Shown here piece by piece: positions 14,952-22,654 of a stretch of DNA of 35,297 bases. Source of the stretch: Nocardiopsis listeri NBRC 13360 (GTDB taxonomy: Bacteria; Actinomycetota; Actinomycetes; Streptosporangiales; Streptosporangiaceae); NCBI RefSeq assembly GCF_001570765.1, contig NZ_BCSH01000080.1:1-35297 (forward strand). Direction: 5' to 3'. Below the pieces are notes generated by a model. It was not told the DNA's origin. It did not search any database and saw only the letters and a list, made by a program, of their open reading frames with translations. Each line of letters begins with the position of its first letter. Within the stretch, counting starts at the first letter, position 1. A program made the translations under genes and the position numbers.

Positions 14952-15842
14952 TCAGAGCCCGAACAGTCCGACCGCGTTGTCGTGCAGGACTCCGCGCAGC
15001 CAGGCGGACCCCAGGTCGAGGTCGACCAGGGCCCGGATCTGCTCGAGGTAGGCGTAGGGGATGTTCGGGAAGTCCGTACCCAACAGGACACGGTGCCCGA
15101 GGTCGCGCAGCCGTGGGAGTTCCGCGCGCGGGAAGGGCGACATCCGTTCGATGTAGGGCGTGAACGCCATGGTGGTGTCCAGGTGCACGCGTTCGTACCG
15201 TTCGACCAGATCGAGGAAGGCCGTGTACTCGGGTGCGCCGGCGTGGGCGACCACCGCGGTGAGCCGGGGGTGTGCGCGCAACACCTCGGAGAAGGGACCG
15301 GGCCCGGTGAAATCACCCGGCATCGGACCGGAACCGCAGTGCACGACCACCGGGGTCCCGGCGTCGGCGAGCGTCCCCCACACGTCGGTGAGCAGCGGGT
15401 CGCGCGGGTCGTATGCGCCCACCTGCAAGTGGGCCTTGAAGACCCGGGTCCCGGAGTCGATCGCCTCGGCCACGTAGTCCTTGGCGTCGGGTTCGGGGTA
15501 GAAGGTGGCGCTGCGCAGACAGTCGGGATTGCCCTCGGTGAAGGAGGCGGCCCAGGAGTTGAGCCAGCGGGCCATGTCCGGGCGGTGCGGGTAGGACAGC
15601 GCGGTGAAGTACCGGACCCCGAAGCCGCGCAGGACGTCCAGGCGCTCGTCCTGGTCGAAGCGGTAGGTGATGGGCCAGACGCCGTCACCGAGGGCGTCGA
15701 AGTAGGCCCACACCTTGCTCAGGACGTTGTCGGGCATGAAGTGGGTGTGCACGTCCACGAGGCCGGGGAGTCCGAGGTCCCGCCAGACTCGGCGGACCTC
15801 GGCTCTCTCGTCGGCCCCGACCAATGATGAGACTCCAGTCAC
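14952..15842 (-). CDS. Amidohydrolase (amidohydro_2 / ACMSD-like TIM barrel)
   Basis: Product of 296 residues. The barrel opens with GLVDVHTHFMP (metal HxH). It continues with FKAHLQVGAYDP, VVVHCGSGPMPG (His ligand), LTAVVAHAGAPEY (His) and ends with LLGTDFPNIPY, where the Asp is the catalytic metal ligand. NAVGLFGL near the C-terminus is the amidohydro_2 ending. Such enzymes hydrolyse or decarboxylate small cyclic or aromatic acids. Pairing with an acyl-CoA synthetase suggests a short catabolic step on a carboxylic acid; this is inference. The GTG start is uncertain because no strong ribosome site is seen. Confidence 0.8.
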   Translation of the reverse strand: MTGVSSLVGADERAEVRRVWRDLGLPGLVDVHTHFMPDNVLSKVWAYFDALGDGVWPITYRFDQDERLDVLRGFGVRYFTALSYPHRPDMARWLNSWAASFTEGNPDCLRSATFYPEPDAKDYVAEAIDSGTRVFKAHLQVGAYDPRDPLLTDVWGTLADAGTPVVVHCGSGPMPGDFTGPGPFSEVLRAHPRLTAVVAHAGAPEYTAFLDLVERYERVHLDTTMAFTPYIERMSPFPRAELPRLRDLGHRVLLGTDFPNIPYAYLEQIRALVDLDLGSAWLRGVLHDNAVGLFGL

Positions 15843-15985
15843 ACCATCCAGCTTATGGCCCGTCCGAGCGGTGTTCGGAGCCGGGGCGGGGACCGGCCAC
15901 TCGGAGGGGTGCTCGGGGCGGACCGACCCCGGGGGAGCCGGTCCGCTCGGTCATCGGCCCCGGCGGGCCCGGGAGGCCCGTGGCC

Positions 15986-17050
15986 TCACAGGACCTCGGC
16001 GCCGTCCTCGTGCTCGGTCTCCCAGTACTGGATGAAACCCTCGTCACAGTGGAAGTCGTCGAAGTCCATGTTGACGAGGGACAGGTTGATCTGGATCGAC
16101 GGGATCGCCCCCGGCACGGCTCGGAAGGATCTGCCGGGCTGGTCCCACAGGTCCACCACCAACAGCGGATGCCGGGGGTCGAGCATGGTCAGCTCGTCCG
16201 CGACGATCAGGAAGGTGTGCTCGTCGTGGGGCGACAGGCGCATGAGCTGCTCGAAGGACAGCCCGGTGTAGCCGCTGTCGTCCACCACGTGGACATAGGC
16301 GTAGAAGAGGTCGGGGTCCTCCTCGGGCCGCTCGAATTCCTCGTCGTCGAAGACGGGAGCGCGTACGGCCTTCACGACCGCCTTCCATGCCTCGTCGTCA
16401 CCGTGATGGGTGCGTACGAGCAGTGGGTCCTCGCTGACGGGCAGACGCGGCGGACGTCCCGTGAGGGGGCGGTAGCGAGGAGGGGAGGCCAGCAGGTCCA
16501 GCTCGGCGCCGAAGACCTCGTCGGGTTCCTCGGGCAGGGTGACCTTCCACTCTTCCAGGTCATGGCCTCCGTGATCGGACACCAGGTAGAGCATGGAGGC
16601 CTGGCGGACTCCGATCCGCAGCACGTGCTCGTGGGGGACGAAAGGGTGCTCCTGCGGTGTGTCCTGGTCCTGGGAAGAGGTGGTGAAGGCCAGGAGGGGG
16701 CGGTGCACGGGGTCGGCCATGGTGCGCTCGTCCGCCAGCAGCACCATGTGCGGGAGCTCGGACCCGGCCTGCTCCAGGGCCGAGTGGACCTCGGCGGTGG
16801 TGGCGTTCCGCCAGGCGGGGTCGTCCACCAGGAGCAGGCGCTGGTCGTTGGAAGGGGGAACGTCCTCTCGGCCGTCGTGTTCCGACTGGGGGAGCGGTGG
16901 GTGCGCAAGCACGCCGGGCAGGTCGGACAGGTACGAGAGCGTGTCCTGCCACGCTTCCTGGTCGTCGTAGGCGGTACGAACCACGAGGAAGACCGTGATC
17001 TTCTCCTCTGCGGGGAAGGACGGAAGGAAGAGCGGGGAAGGGGGGCGCAT
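15986..17050 (-). CDS. DUF6924-like protein, two tandem modules
   Basis: Product of 354 residues. The C-terminal half carries what I recall of DUF6924: LLVRTHHGDDEAW, VDDSGYTGLSFEQLMRL, HTFLIVADELTMLDPRHPLLVVDL, GRSFRAVPGAIPSIQINLSLVNMDFDDF. The N-terminal half repeats the scheme in eroded form: FLVVRTAYDDQEAW, LLVDDPAWRNATTAEVHSAL, VLLADERTMADPVHRPLLAF. The family has no known function and is common in Nocardiopsis-like actinomycetes. The ATG at 17050 is preferred because AAGGTG lies 6 nt upstream; the GTG at 17059 is inside that site. It stands alone. Confidence 0.7.
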   Translation of the reverse strand: MRPPSPLFLPSFPAEEKITVFLVVRTAYDDQEAWQDTLSYLSDLPGVLAHPPLPQSEHDGREDVPPSNDQRLLLVDDPAWRNATTAEVHSALEQAGSELPHMVLLADERTMADPVHRPLLAFTTSSQDQDTPQEHPFVPHEHVLRIGVRQASMLYLVSDHGGHDLEEWKVTLPEEPDEVFGAELDLLASPPRYRPLTGRPPRLPVSEDPLLVRTHHGDDEAWKAVVKAVRAPVFDDEEFERPEEDPDLFYAYVHVVDDSGYTGLSFEQLMRLSPHDEHTFLIVADELTMLDPRHPLLVVDLWDQPGRSFRAVPGAIPSIQINLSLVNMDFDDFHCDEGFIQYWETEHEDGAEVL

Positions 17051-17170
17051 GGGAGGCACCTTACATTTGATGAAAGTGGTGGAAAGGCCTGGATAGCACG
17101 CCGTGCCGACAAAACGCGCGACGTGCGTTAGGGAGAACGTCGTGGACCGCTCCGGGGGATCGGGGCGGGC

Positions 17171-18010
17171 TCAAAGAGCAAGGAGGAGGACCCCGACGAC
17201 CACCACCACCGAAGCGACGACGCGCACCGGACCGAACCGTTCGTGGAAGAAGACCAGGCCGATGACGGCGGCGAAGACGATGCTGGTCTCGCGCAGTGCC
17301 GCGATGCCGGCGACCGCCCCCGACAGTTGGGCCCACAGCACCAGCCCGTACGCGCCCGCGCTCACCGCCCCGCCCAGCAGGCCGATCTTCCACATGGGAC
17401 GCAGTTGTTCCATCAGCCTTCTCCGCCGGGTGACCAGGGCGACCAAGAGGAACACCGGCCCTTGAAGACACATGATCCAGGCGATGTATCCGGTCGGATC
17501 CTCCGTGAGGCGTACTCCGTAGGCGTCCACCACCGTGTAGGTGGCGATGGCGAGCCCCGTGGCGAAGGCCGCCAGTAGCGCCGGGGCGTGTTCTCTACGG
17601 GGCACGCCGTTCGCGAACACCAGCACCATCAGTCCCGCGGACACCGTCAGCACCCCGGCGAATTCGTTCGGCGGCAGGGCGTCACCGAACACCACCACGC
17701 CGATGAGCGCCACCACCCACGGGGCGGTGCCACGCGCCAACGGGTACACCTGCCCGAAGTCACCGGTCCGGTAGGACAACATCAGCAGGCCCAGGTAGAG
17801 CACGTGCGCGACGAGTGACCCGAGCAGAACCGGCCAGGCCTCGACCGGCGGGAGCCCGGCCACGAGCAACAGGGGCAGGGTGGCGAGCATCCCGCCGAGC
17901 CCGATGAGGGCGAACCCGAGCAGCCGGTCGGTGATGGCGTGCGCGATCGCGTTCCACGTTGCGTGCAGGAGCGCGGCCACCAGGACCGCGGCGAGGACGG
18001 GTGTGGTCAT
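17171..18010 (-). CDS. DMT-superfamily (EamA-like) transporter
   Basis: Product of 279 residues with about ten predicted membrane helices in two EamA-like halves. The first half includes LLHATWNAIAHAI and LMLSYRTGDFGQVYPLARGTAPW, the second includes GAYGLVLWAQLSGAVAGIAALRETSIVFAAVIGLVFFHERF. The ETSI...HERF ending is typical of drug/metabolite transporters. The substrate is not known; the Lrp-family regulator directly upstream makes amino acids or related metabolites plausible. GAGAGG precedes the ATG by 5 nt. The 106-nt gap to the Lrp gene on the same strand allows co-transcription. Confidence 0.83.
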   Translation of the reverse strand: MTTPVLAAVLVAALLHATWNAIAHAITDRLLGFALIGLGGMLATLPLLLVAGLPPVEAWPVLLGSLVAHVLYLGLLMLSYRTGDFGQVYPLARGTAPWVVALIGVVVFGDALPPNEFAGVLTVSAGLMVLVFANGVPRREHAPALLAAFATGLAIATYTVVDAYGVRLTEDPTGYIAWIMCLQGPVFLLVALVTRRRRLMEQLRPMWKIGLLGGAVSAGAYGLVLWAQLSGAVAGIAALRETSIVFAAVIGLVFFHERFGPVRVVASVVVVVGVLLLAL

Positions 18011-18116
18011 TGGACCTCTCGCGCAAGGTTCGAAGGATCCGGCAAGAGTAGGTCCTGGCCCCCGTCCTCGACCTGGTCGGGTTCGCCCACAGGGTGTGGG
18101 CGGCGGATGTTCCGAC

Positions 18117-18596
18117 TCAGGGGCGGGTGCGCGTGGTGGCGGGGGTGACGGCGTGGTTGCGCAGGTGCTCGTAGACGATCGACGCGCGCACGTCGGCGAC
18201 CTCGGGGCGTTCGGTGAGCTTGTCCACCACGAACGCGTACAGGCTGTTGTTGTCCGGCAGGGCGACGTGCACCAGGAAGTCCTCCTCACCCGACGTCACG
18301 AAGACCGACAGCGTTTCCGGTAGGGAACGGACCCAGTCGCGGAACGCCTCGATGTTGTGCCGCGAGGGTTTCACGACGCTCACGGTGATGAGCGCTTGGA
18401 CGGGGCGACCGATCAGTTCCAGGTCCACGTCCAGCAGTGAGCCGCGAATCACACCCCTTTCCCGCAGTGCGCGGGTGCGATCGAGCGTCGTGGTGGGCGA
18501 GGCGCCCACCGCCGCGGCCACGTCGCGGTTGGTCTTCCGTGCGTCCGACTGGAGTTCGGCCAGGATCGCCGTATCTAGTTCGTCAATATCAGCCAT
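18117..18596 (-). CDS. Lrp/AsnC-family regulator
   Basis: Product of 159 residues. The N-terminal HTH is seen in ELDTAILAELQSDARKTNRDVAAAVGASPTTTLDRTRALRERGVIRG. A RAM/ligand domain (VQALITVSVV, VTSGEEDFLVHVALPD) follows. These proteins form octamers that bind amino acids. It is divergent from an MFS transporter and upstream of a DMT transporter, so both are likely targets. A palindrome 13 bp before its start is the likely autoregulatory site. Confidence 0.9.
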   Translation of the reverse strand: MADIDELDTAILAELQSDARKTNRDVAAAVGASPTTTLDRTRALRERGVIRGSLLDVDLELIGRPVQALITVSVVKPSRHNIEAFRDWVRSLPETLSVFVTSGEEDFLVHVALPDNNSLYAFVVDKLTERPEVADVRASIVYEHLRNHAVTPATTRTRP

Positions 18597-18608
18597 ACAC
18601 GGAGCCTA

Positions 18609-18625
18609 TCCGTATTTAATACGGA
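18609..18625. promoter_or_regulatory. Lrp-type palindromic operator
   Basis: TCCGTATTTAATACGGA, a perfect 17-bp palindrome with an AT-rich centre, between the Lrp gene and the divergent MFS gene. The half site CGTATTT recurs at 18673-18679. This is the form and place expected for an Lrp/AsnC box. Confidence 0.72.
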
Positions 18626-18785
18626 ATGTTGAGTTCAACTCCGGTGTATGCGTAACATCTGAGGGAAAAGGTCGTATTTGGCTCGCCAGAGGGTGATCCT
18701 CTCCTGGTCGGCAGTGTCGCCCGCCGGTCGACCACGCTCCGGTGCAACGACGCACCACCGCACAACAAAGGGACGTCCCGTCACC

Positions 18786-20063
18786 ATGAGACCTTCCTCT
18801 GCCGCGGCCGGCACCGACCGATCGTCGGTGGGCCCCGTGACACGGGGCCGCGTCCTGGCCCTGGTCGCGATCGTCTGCGCGGCGCTCAACCTGCGCCTCG
18901 TCGTCACCTCACTGTCCCCGCTGCTGACCACCGTGGGCGGAGAACTCGGGTTCACCGCCACCGTCGTCGGTGTCTTCGGCACCCTGCCGCTGGTCGCCTT
19001 CGCGATCTTCGGCCTGGTCACCCCCGCGATCATGCGTCGTCTGGGCGCCGAGGCCACGGCGACCCTGAGCATGCTGCTCACCGGCATCGGGCAGGTCCTG
19101 CGGGCTTTGGCCCCCGACACCGGAGCGTTGCTCGCGCTCACCGGTGTCGCCCTCACCGGAGCGGCCCTCGGCAACGTCGTGCTGCCGCCCCTGATCAAGC
19201 AGTACTTCCCCGACCGGATCGCCGCGCTGAGCACCGTCCAGATGGTCGCGATCCACCTCGGCGCGCTCTTCCCGCCGCTGGTGGCCGTACCCCTGGCCGA
19301 GGTCGCCGGGTGGCGGGTCGCCCTGGGCGCCTGGTCGGGCATCGCCCTCGTCGCCGCCCTCCTGTGGGCCGTGCAGTGGCGCCAGAGTGGCCCCGTGGCC
19401 TCCCCGACCACGACGATGGGAGATGATCGGCCCCTGGCCCGTCCCATCCTGCGGGTCGGCATGGCCTGGCGGATGGCGCTGCTCTTCGGCATGGTGACCT
19501 GGAACGTCTTCACGCTCTTCACCTGGCTTCCGGCCCTGTTTAGCGACGCCGGGCACGGCCCCGCCGCCGCGGGGAGCATGGTCTCGCTGATGGTCGGCAC
19601 CAGCCTGCTGTTCGGCCTGGTCGCGCCCGCGGTCACCCTGCGCACCGCCGACACCTTCCCGATCGTCGCCCTGGGACTGTCCGGTTACGGGATCGGTTAC
19701 CTGGGGGTGGCGCTGGCACCGGGGCTCGCCGTCGTGTGGGTCCTCTTCCTTGGACTGGGCACCAGCCTGTTCGTGGTCACGATGACCATGATCAACGCCC
19801 GAAGTTCCACCGCCCGGGGCGCCGCCGCCCTGTCCGGGTTCGTGCAGGGGGCCGGCAGCGGGATCGCCCTGGGCGGGCCGCTGCTGTTCGGACTGCTGAG
19901 CGAGCTCACCGGGGGCTGGACCGCCTCCTACGTCCTGGTCGCCGGAGGTTCGCTCGTGGTGGCGGCGGTCGTCGCCTACGTCGAACGCACCCCGTGGACC
20001 ATCGAAGCGGCGGCGCGGGGGCGGCGTCCCCGTCGGGACGGGGCGGAGCTCCTCCACGCCTGA
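18786..20063 (+). CDS. MFS transporter, CynX/NimT-like
   Basis: Product of 425 residues with about 12 hydrophobic helices. The N-terminal ALNLRLVVTSLSPLL and GEL..TATVVGVFGTLPLVAFAIFGL resemble the CynX/NimT (cyanate, 2-nitroimidazole) group. The middle loop (about 210-230) separates two six-helix halves. The substrate is unknown. AAAGGGA lies about 13 nt before the ATG, a rather long spacing. It is divergent from the Lrp regulator, with the palindrome in between, and so is probably regulated by it. Confidence 0.83.
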   Translation: MRPSSAAAGTDRSSVGPVTRGRVLALVAIVCAALNLRLVVTSLSPLLTTVGGELGFTATVVGVFGTLPLVAFAIFGLVTPAIMRRLGAEATATLSMLLTGIGQVLRALAPDTGALLALTGVALTGAALGNVVLPPLIKQYFPDRIAALSTVQMVAIHLGALFPPLVAVPLAEVAGWRVALGAWSGIALVAALLWAVQWRQSGPVASPTTTMGDDRPLARPILRVGMAWRMALLFGMVTWNVFTLFTWLPALFSDAGHGPAAAGSMVSLMVGTSLLFGLVAPAVTLRTADTFPIVALGLSGYGIGYLGVALAPGLAVVWVLFLGLGTSLFVVTMTMINARSSTARGAAALSGFVQGAGSGIALGGPLLFGLLSELTGGWTASYVLVAGGSLVVAAVVAYVERTPWTIEAAARGRRPRRDGAELLHA

Positions 20064-20095
20064 TCGGACGTCGCCGGGGAGAGGGGCGTGGGCCT

Positions 20096-20125
20096 TTCCG
20101 GGGCGAGGCCTTCTGGGCCCCGGAA
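20096..20125 (+). terminator. Hairpin after the first MFS gene
   Basis: TTCCGGGGC pairs with GCCCCGGAA (9 bp, 12-nt loop), 33 nt after the stop codon. Confidence 0.65.
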
Positions 20126-20140
20126 GGAAGGGGCCGCACC

Positions 20141-20190
20141 ACCGATCCCCTTTCTGCCTGCCGACCGGTGTCCCGAAAGGGGGAATCGGT
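20141..20190. repeat. Imperfect inverted repeat in the MFS leader region
   Basis: ACCGATCCCCTTTC (20141-20154) pairs with GAAAGGGGGAATCGGT (20175-20190) apart from a two-base bulge. It may be a second terminator or the first structure of the following leader. Confidence 0.5.
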
Positions 20191-20279
20191 GAGGACGGTC
20201 ACTCGAAAACATCACTTCCGCCCCTCTGATTGCCCCGAGTCCCGTTTTCTCGGGACGAAAGGCACAGGAGAACAGGAGC

Positions 20280-20384
20280 ATGCACGTGCACAAACGGCCA
20301 ATAGTGGCCACTTTCATGGATATGTGCCACATTCGGCCTCAGAAGCTCGTCAATGTCTCCAACGGGCGCATAATGGTCACATGA
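20280..20384 (+). CDS. Leader ORF 1 (34 residues) upstream of DHA3 exporter
   Basis: A 34-residue ORF starting MHVHKRPIVATFMDMC and ending NGRIMVT. AGGAG lies 9 nt before the ATG. Its stop overlaps the start of leader ORF 2 (ATGA), so the two are coupled if translated. No family is recognised. It is too short for certainty, but the ribosome site, the overlap and the position before an exporter argue for a real leader peptide. Confidence 0.45.
   Translation: MHVHKRPIVATFMDMCHIRPQKLVNVSNGRIMVT
20369..20374 (+). promoter_or_regulatory. Possible -10 box giving a leaderless uORF2 transcript
   Basis: CATAAT ends 6 nt before the ATG of leader ORF 2. TCGTCA lies 16 bp upstream as a weak -35. If used, transcription would start at or near the ATG, making a leaderless message that lacks leader ORF 1. 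This competes with the coupled-uORF reading. Confidence 0.35.
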
Positions 20385-20437
20385 GCATCCCACCCCCCGC
20401 ACGCCCTTATTTCGCGTACCCCGAATTCCCTCCCTGA
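20381..20437 (+). CDS. Leader ORF 2, proline-rich 18-residue peptide
   Basis: The ORF encodes MSIPPPARPYFAYPEFPP. Seven of 18 residues are proline, with a PPP run at codons 4-6 and PP directly before the stop. Runs of proline are known to slow ribosomes. The stop codon lies 3 nt before the 5' arm of a strong hairpin, so a ribosome at the last codons would cover that arm. The ORF overlaps leader ORF 1 by four bases and ends 96 nt before the exporter gene. Function as an attenuator peptide is inferred. Confidence 0.55.
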   Translation: MSIPPPARPYFAYPEFPP

Positions 20438-20440
20438 TCG

Positions 20441-20506
20441 CCCCGACCCCGAGGGGAACAACGGCTCAGCACGCCGGAGGCGGGGTCGGGGAAGCCCGGC
20501 TCCCCG
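20441..20506 (+). promoter_or_regulatory. Competing hairpins between leader peptide and exporter
   Basis: CCCCGACCCCG (20441-20451) pairs perfectly with CGGGGTCGGGG (20481-20491). The 3' arm can instead use CGGGG (20487-20491) to pair with CCCCG (20502-20506). The two structures exclude each other. CCCC at 20441-20444 can also pair with GGGG at 20453-20456. The exporter Shine-Dalgarno (GGGAAG, 20519-20524) follows. Confidence 0.55.
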
Positions 20507-20533
20507 CGGGCACACCACGGGAAGTCGCACACA

Positions 20534-21820
20534 ATGACCATGGAACGGCCACAGCCCTACCTCCACCCGGAACGACCGGGGAACGGGGCCGAGGGGCCCG
20601 CCCCGCTCATCCGCAACCAGGACTTCCAAGCCCTGTGGACCAGCCGCTTCTTCGCGGGGTTGGGCAAGGAGAGCGGCGAGGTCGCCTACCCCCTGCTGAT
20701 CCTCCTCCTGGCCGGCTCCGCCTCCCAGGCGGGCGTCATCGGCGCCGCACAGGTGGCCACCACCATGATCATGGCAGTGGTCGGAGGAACCCTCGCCGAC
20801 CACGTCGACCGGCGCGCCATCCTGCTCGTCTGCGACATCGGACGGCTCCTGCTCCTCGTCGCCTTCGCCTCGATACTGCTCAACGGTGAGGCCGACGTGC
20901 CACTCGTCATCGGGGTGGCGGTCACCTCATCGGCCCTCATGGGCATCTCCAACCCGGTGGCCATGGCGGCGATCAAACAGCTCGTGCCGCCCTCGCAGAT
21001 CGCGAGCGCGTCGGCGCAGAACCAGATCCGTTTCTTCAGCACCACCGCGCTGGGCGCGCCGCTCGCCGGTTCACTGTTCGGTCTGGGCCGCGCCTTCCCG
21101 TTCCTCGCCGAGGCGGTCTGCTACCTGCTGTCCACGGCGCTGCTCCTGCGCATCCGCCGACCCATGCAGGCTCCTCGGCGCGTCGGAGGGGAACGGTGGA
21201 CCCTGCGCGGCACCGTCACCGGGTTCGCGCTCCTGACCCGGCACCCGATCCTGCGGCCGATGATGTGCTGGATCATCGGGTTCAACCTCGCCTTCACCCA
21301 GACGGGTGTGTTCCTCGCGATCATCGCCACCGCGAACGAACGAGGTGCCTCCAACCTGCTGGTCGGTGTGACCGTGTCGCTGGCCGGGATGGGCGGGTTG
21401 GCCGGAGCGTTGGTCGCCGGTCCGGTGCTGCGGGCCGTGAGCCCCTCCCGGATCTTCCTCTTCACCGCGTGGTCGGCCCCGGTCTGCGCACTCGTCCTGG
21501 CGGTCACGCCCGGAGTGCTTCCGCTGGGGGTGATCGTGGCGTTCGTCTTCGCCGCGGTCCCCTGCGTCAACGCGGTCTTCTACGGTTACGTGGCCGCCAC
21601 GGTGCCCGACCACCACCAGGGGCGGGCCCTGGGCGCGGTGACGTTCATGGCGCTGCTGTCCCAGCCGATCGGCATCGTCGGGGTGGGGCTGGTCTTCGAC
21701 CTGGCCGGCCCGATCCCGGTGTTCGTGACGATGGCGGTGGTGTCGGTGTCGGCCGCGCTTTTCACCCTCGGAACCACCATGCGCACCCTGCCCCGCCCGG
21801 AGGAGGTCGCCGTCCTCTGA
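20534..21820 (+). CDS. MFS exporter of the DHA3 (MefA-like) type
   Basis: Product of 428 residues. After a polar N-terminus of about 27 residues, NQDFQALWTSRFFAGLGKESGEVAYPLLILLL and GTLADHVDRRAILLVCD give the MFS_3/DHA3 pattern, which includes macrolide exporters such as MefA. ARNQIRF-type SAQNQIRFFSTTALGAPLAGSLFG and VPDHHQGRALGAV follow. The substrate is unknown; a drug or secondary metabolite is plausible. GGGAAG lies 9 nt before the ATG at 20534; a second ATG at 20540 is possible. The leader with two small ORFs and hairpins suggests control by translation state. Confidence 0.82.
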   Translation: MTMERPQPYLHPERPGNGAEGPAPLIRNQDFQALWTSRFFAGLGKESGEVAYPLLILLLAGSASQAGVIGAAQVATTMIMAVVGGTLADHVDRRAILLVCDIGRLLLLVAFASILLNGEADVPLVIGVAVTSSALMGISNPVAMAAIKQLVPPSQIASASAQNQIRFFSTTALGAPLAGSLFGLGRAFPFLAEAVCYLLSTALLLRIRRPMQAPRRVGGERWTLRGTVTGFALLTRHPILRPMMCWIIGFNLAFTQTGVFLAIIATANERGASNLLVGVTVSLAGMGGLAGALVAGPVLRAVSPSRIFLFTAWSAPVCALVLAVTPGVLPLGVIVAFVFAAVPCVNAVFYGYVAATVPDHHQGRALGAVTFMALLSQPIGIVGVGLVFDLAGPIPVFVTMAVVSVSAALFTLGTTMRTLPRPEEVAVL

Positions 21821-21851
21821 GGAGCCCTCCCCCCGCCGCCCGTGCCGTCCG

Positions 21852-21899
21852 CCGAGCGCGCCGTGACCCCTTGGTCCTGCGGGATCACGGCGCGCTCGG
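21852..21899. terminator. 15-bp hairpin between MFS and rskA genes
   Basis: CCGAGCGCGCCGTGA pairs perfectly with TCACGGCGCGCTCGG around an 18-nt loop. It lies between converging genes and ends 15 nt before the ancestral stop of the anti-sigma gene. This supports that stop (21914), rather than the earlier amber, as the original gene end. Confidence 0.8.
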
Positions 21900-21913
21900 G
21901 GCGTCGGAGTCGG

Positions 21914-22654
21914 TCAGCCGGTGACCGGCATGGCCATCACCGGATCGGAGGTGGGCTGCTCGGACCCGCCCTCGGGCTCGACGGTGACGGCGACGCCGTC
22001 GGTCTCCTCGTCCTGCGGGGTGGCCAGAACCGGGAGGACGAAACCCTCCTCGTCGACCGAGAGCATCCCGGCCGAGTAGACCGACCCGTCCGTCCGGGTC
22101 AGCCACAGCTGCTAGTCCTCGTCGTTCAGGTCATCCAGACCGTGCGCGCTGAACACCATCTCACCCAGGTGCTCGGAGTGCACCACCGTCACGCTCACGT
22201 CCTCCATGGGCTCGGCGCTGGTGGTGACGGCGTCCGGCGCGGCCAGCACCGCGGCGATCTGCTGCTCGTTGGTACGCAGCTCGTTCACCTGGTCACGTTG
22301 GTCGAGCACCACCGCGCCCAGGGCGAGGATCGCGGCCAGGGACGCGGCCAACACCAGACCCAGCGTCCATGGAAGTCCGCGGCGGCGGGGTTCGGGCAGA
22401 CGTTCGGGGGCGGGGGCGAGCTGGCGGGTTCGGGAGACCTCCTCCAACACCTTTGCCCGAAGCCCCGCGGGCGGTGTCTCGGCGACCGTGGCGCCCAACC
22501 GCGCGGAGGTCTCGGTGAAACCCCGCACCTCCTGTACGCAGGAGTCGCAGTCGGCCAAGTGGTCCTCGAAGCGCACGCTCTCGCTCGGAGTGAGGGCGTT
22601 CAACGCGTAGGTTCCGGTCAGTGTGTGCAGGTCCGGGCCGAGTGACCTCCTCAC
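21914..22654 (-). pseudogene. rskA: RskA-type anti-sigma factor with internal amber codon
   Basis: The intact frame would give 246 residues. GTG 22654 overlaps the ancestral sigK stop (GTGA). The N-terminus has a zinc anti-sigma motif, HLADCDSC. A helix at about 105-125 (WTLGLVLAASLAAILALGAVV) crosses the membrane. The extracytoplasmic RskA domain runs VTVVHSEHLGEMVFSAHGL and then meets TAG at 22114-22112, codon 181. Translation resumed past it in the same frame reads QLWLTRTDGSVYSAGMLSV and ends VAVTVEPEGGSEQPTSDPVM, exactly the conserved RskA ending. The TAG replaces the Tyr of the YQLW motif. The anti-sigma protein is thus cut in its sensor domain. Confidence 0.8.

Noticed and set aside
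15885..15950. Hairpin GACCGGC/GCCGGTC downstream of the DUF6924-like gene as a terminator
   Set aside because: The arms are short and far apart with weak inner pairing, so it is not convincing.
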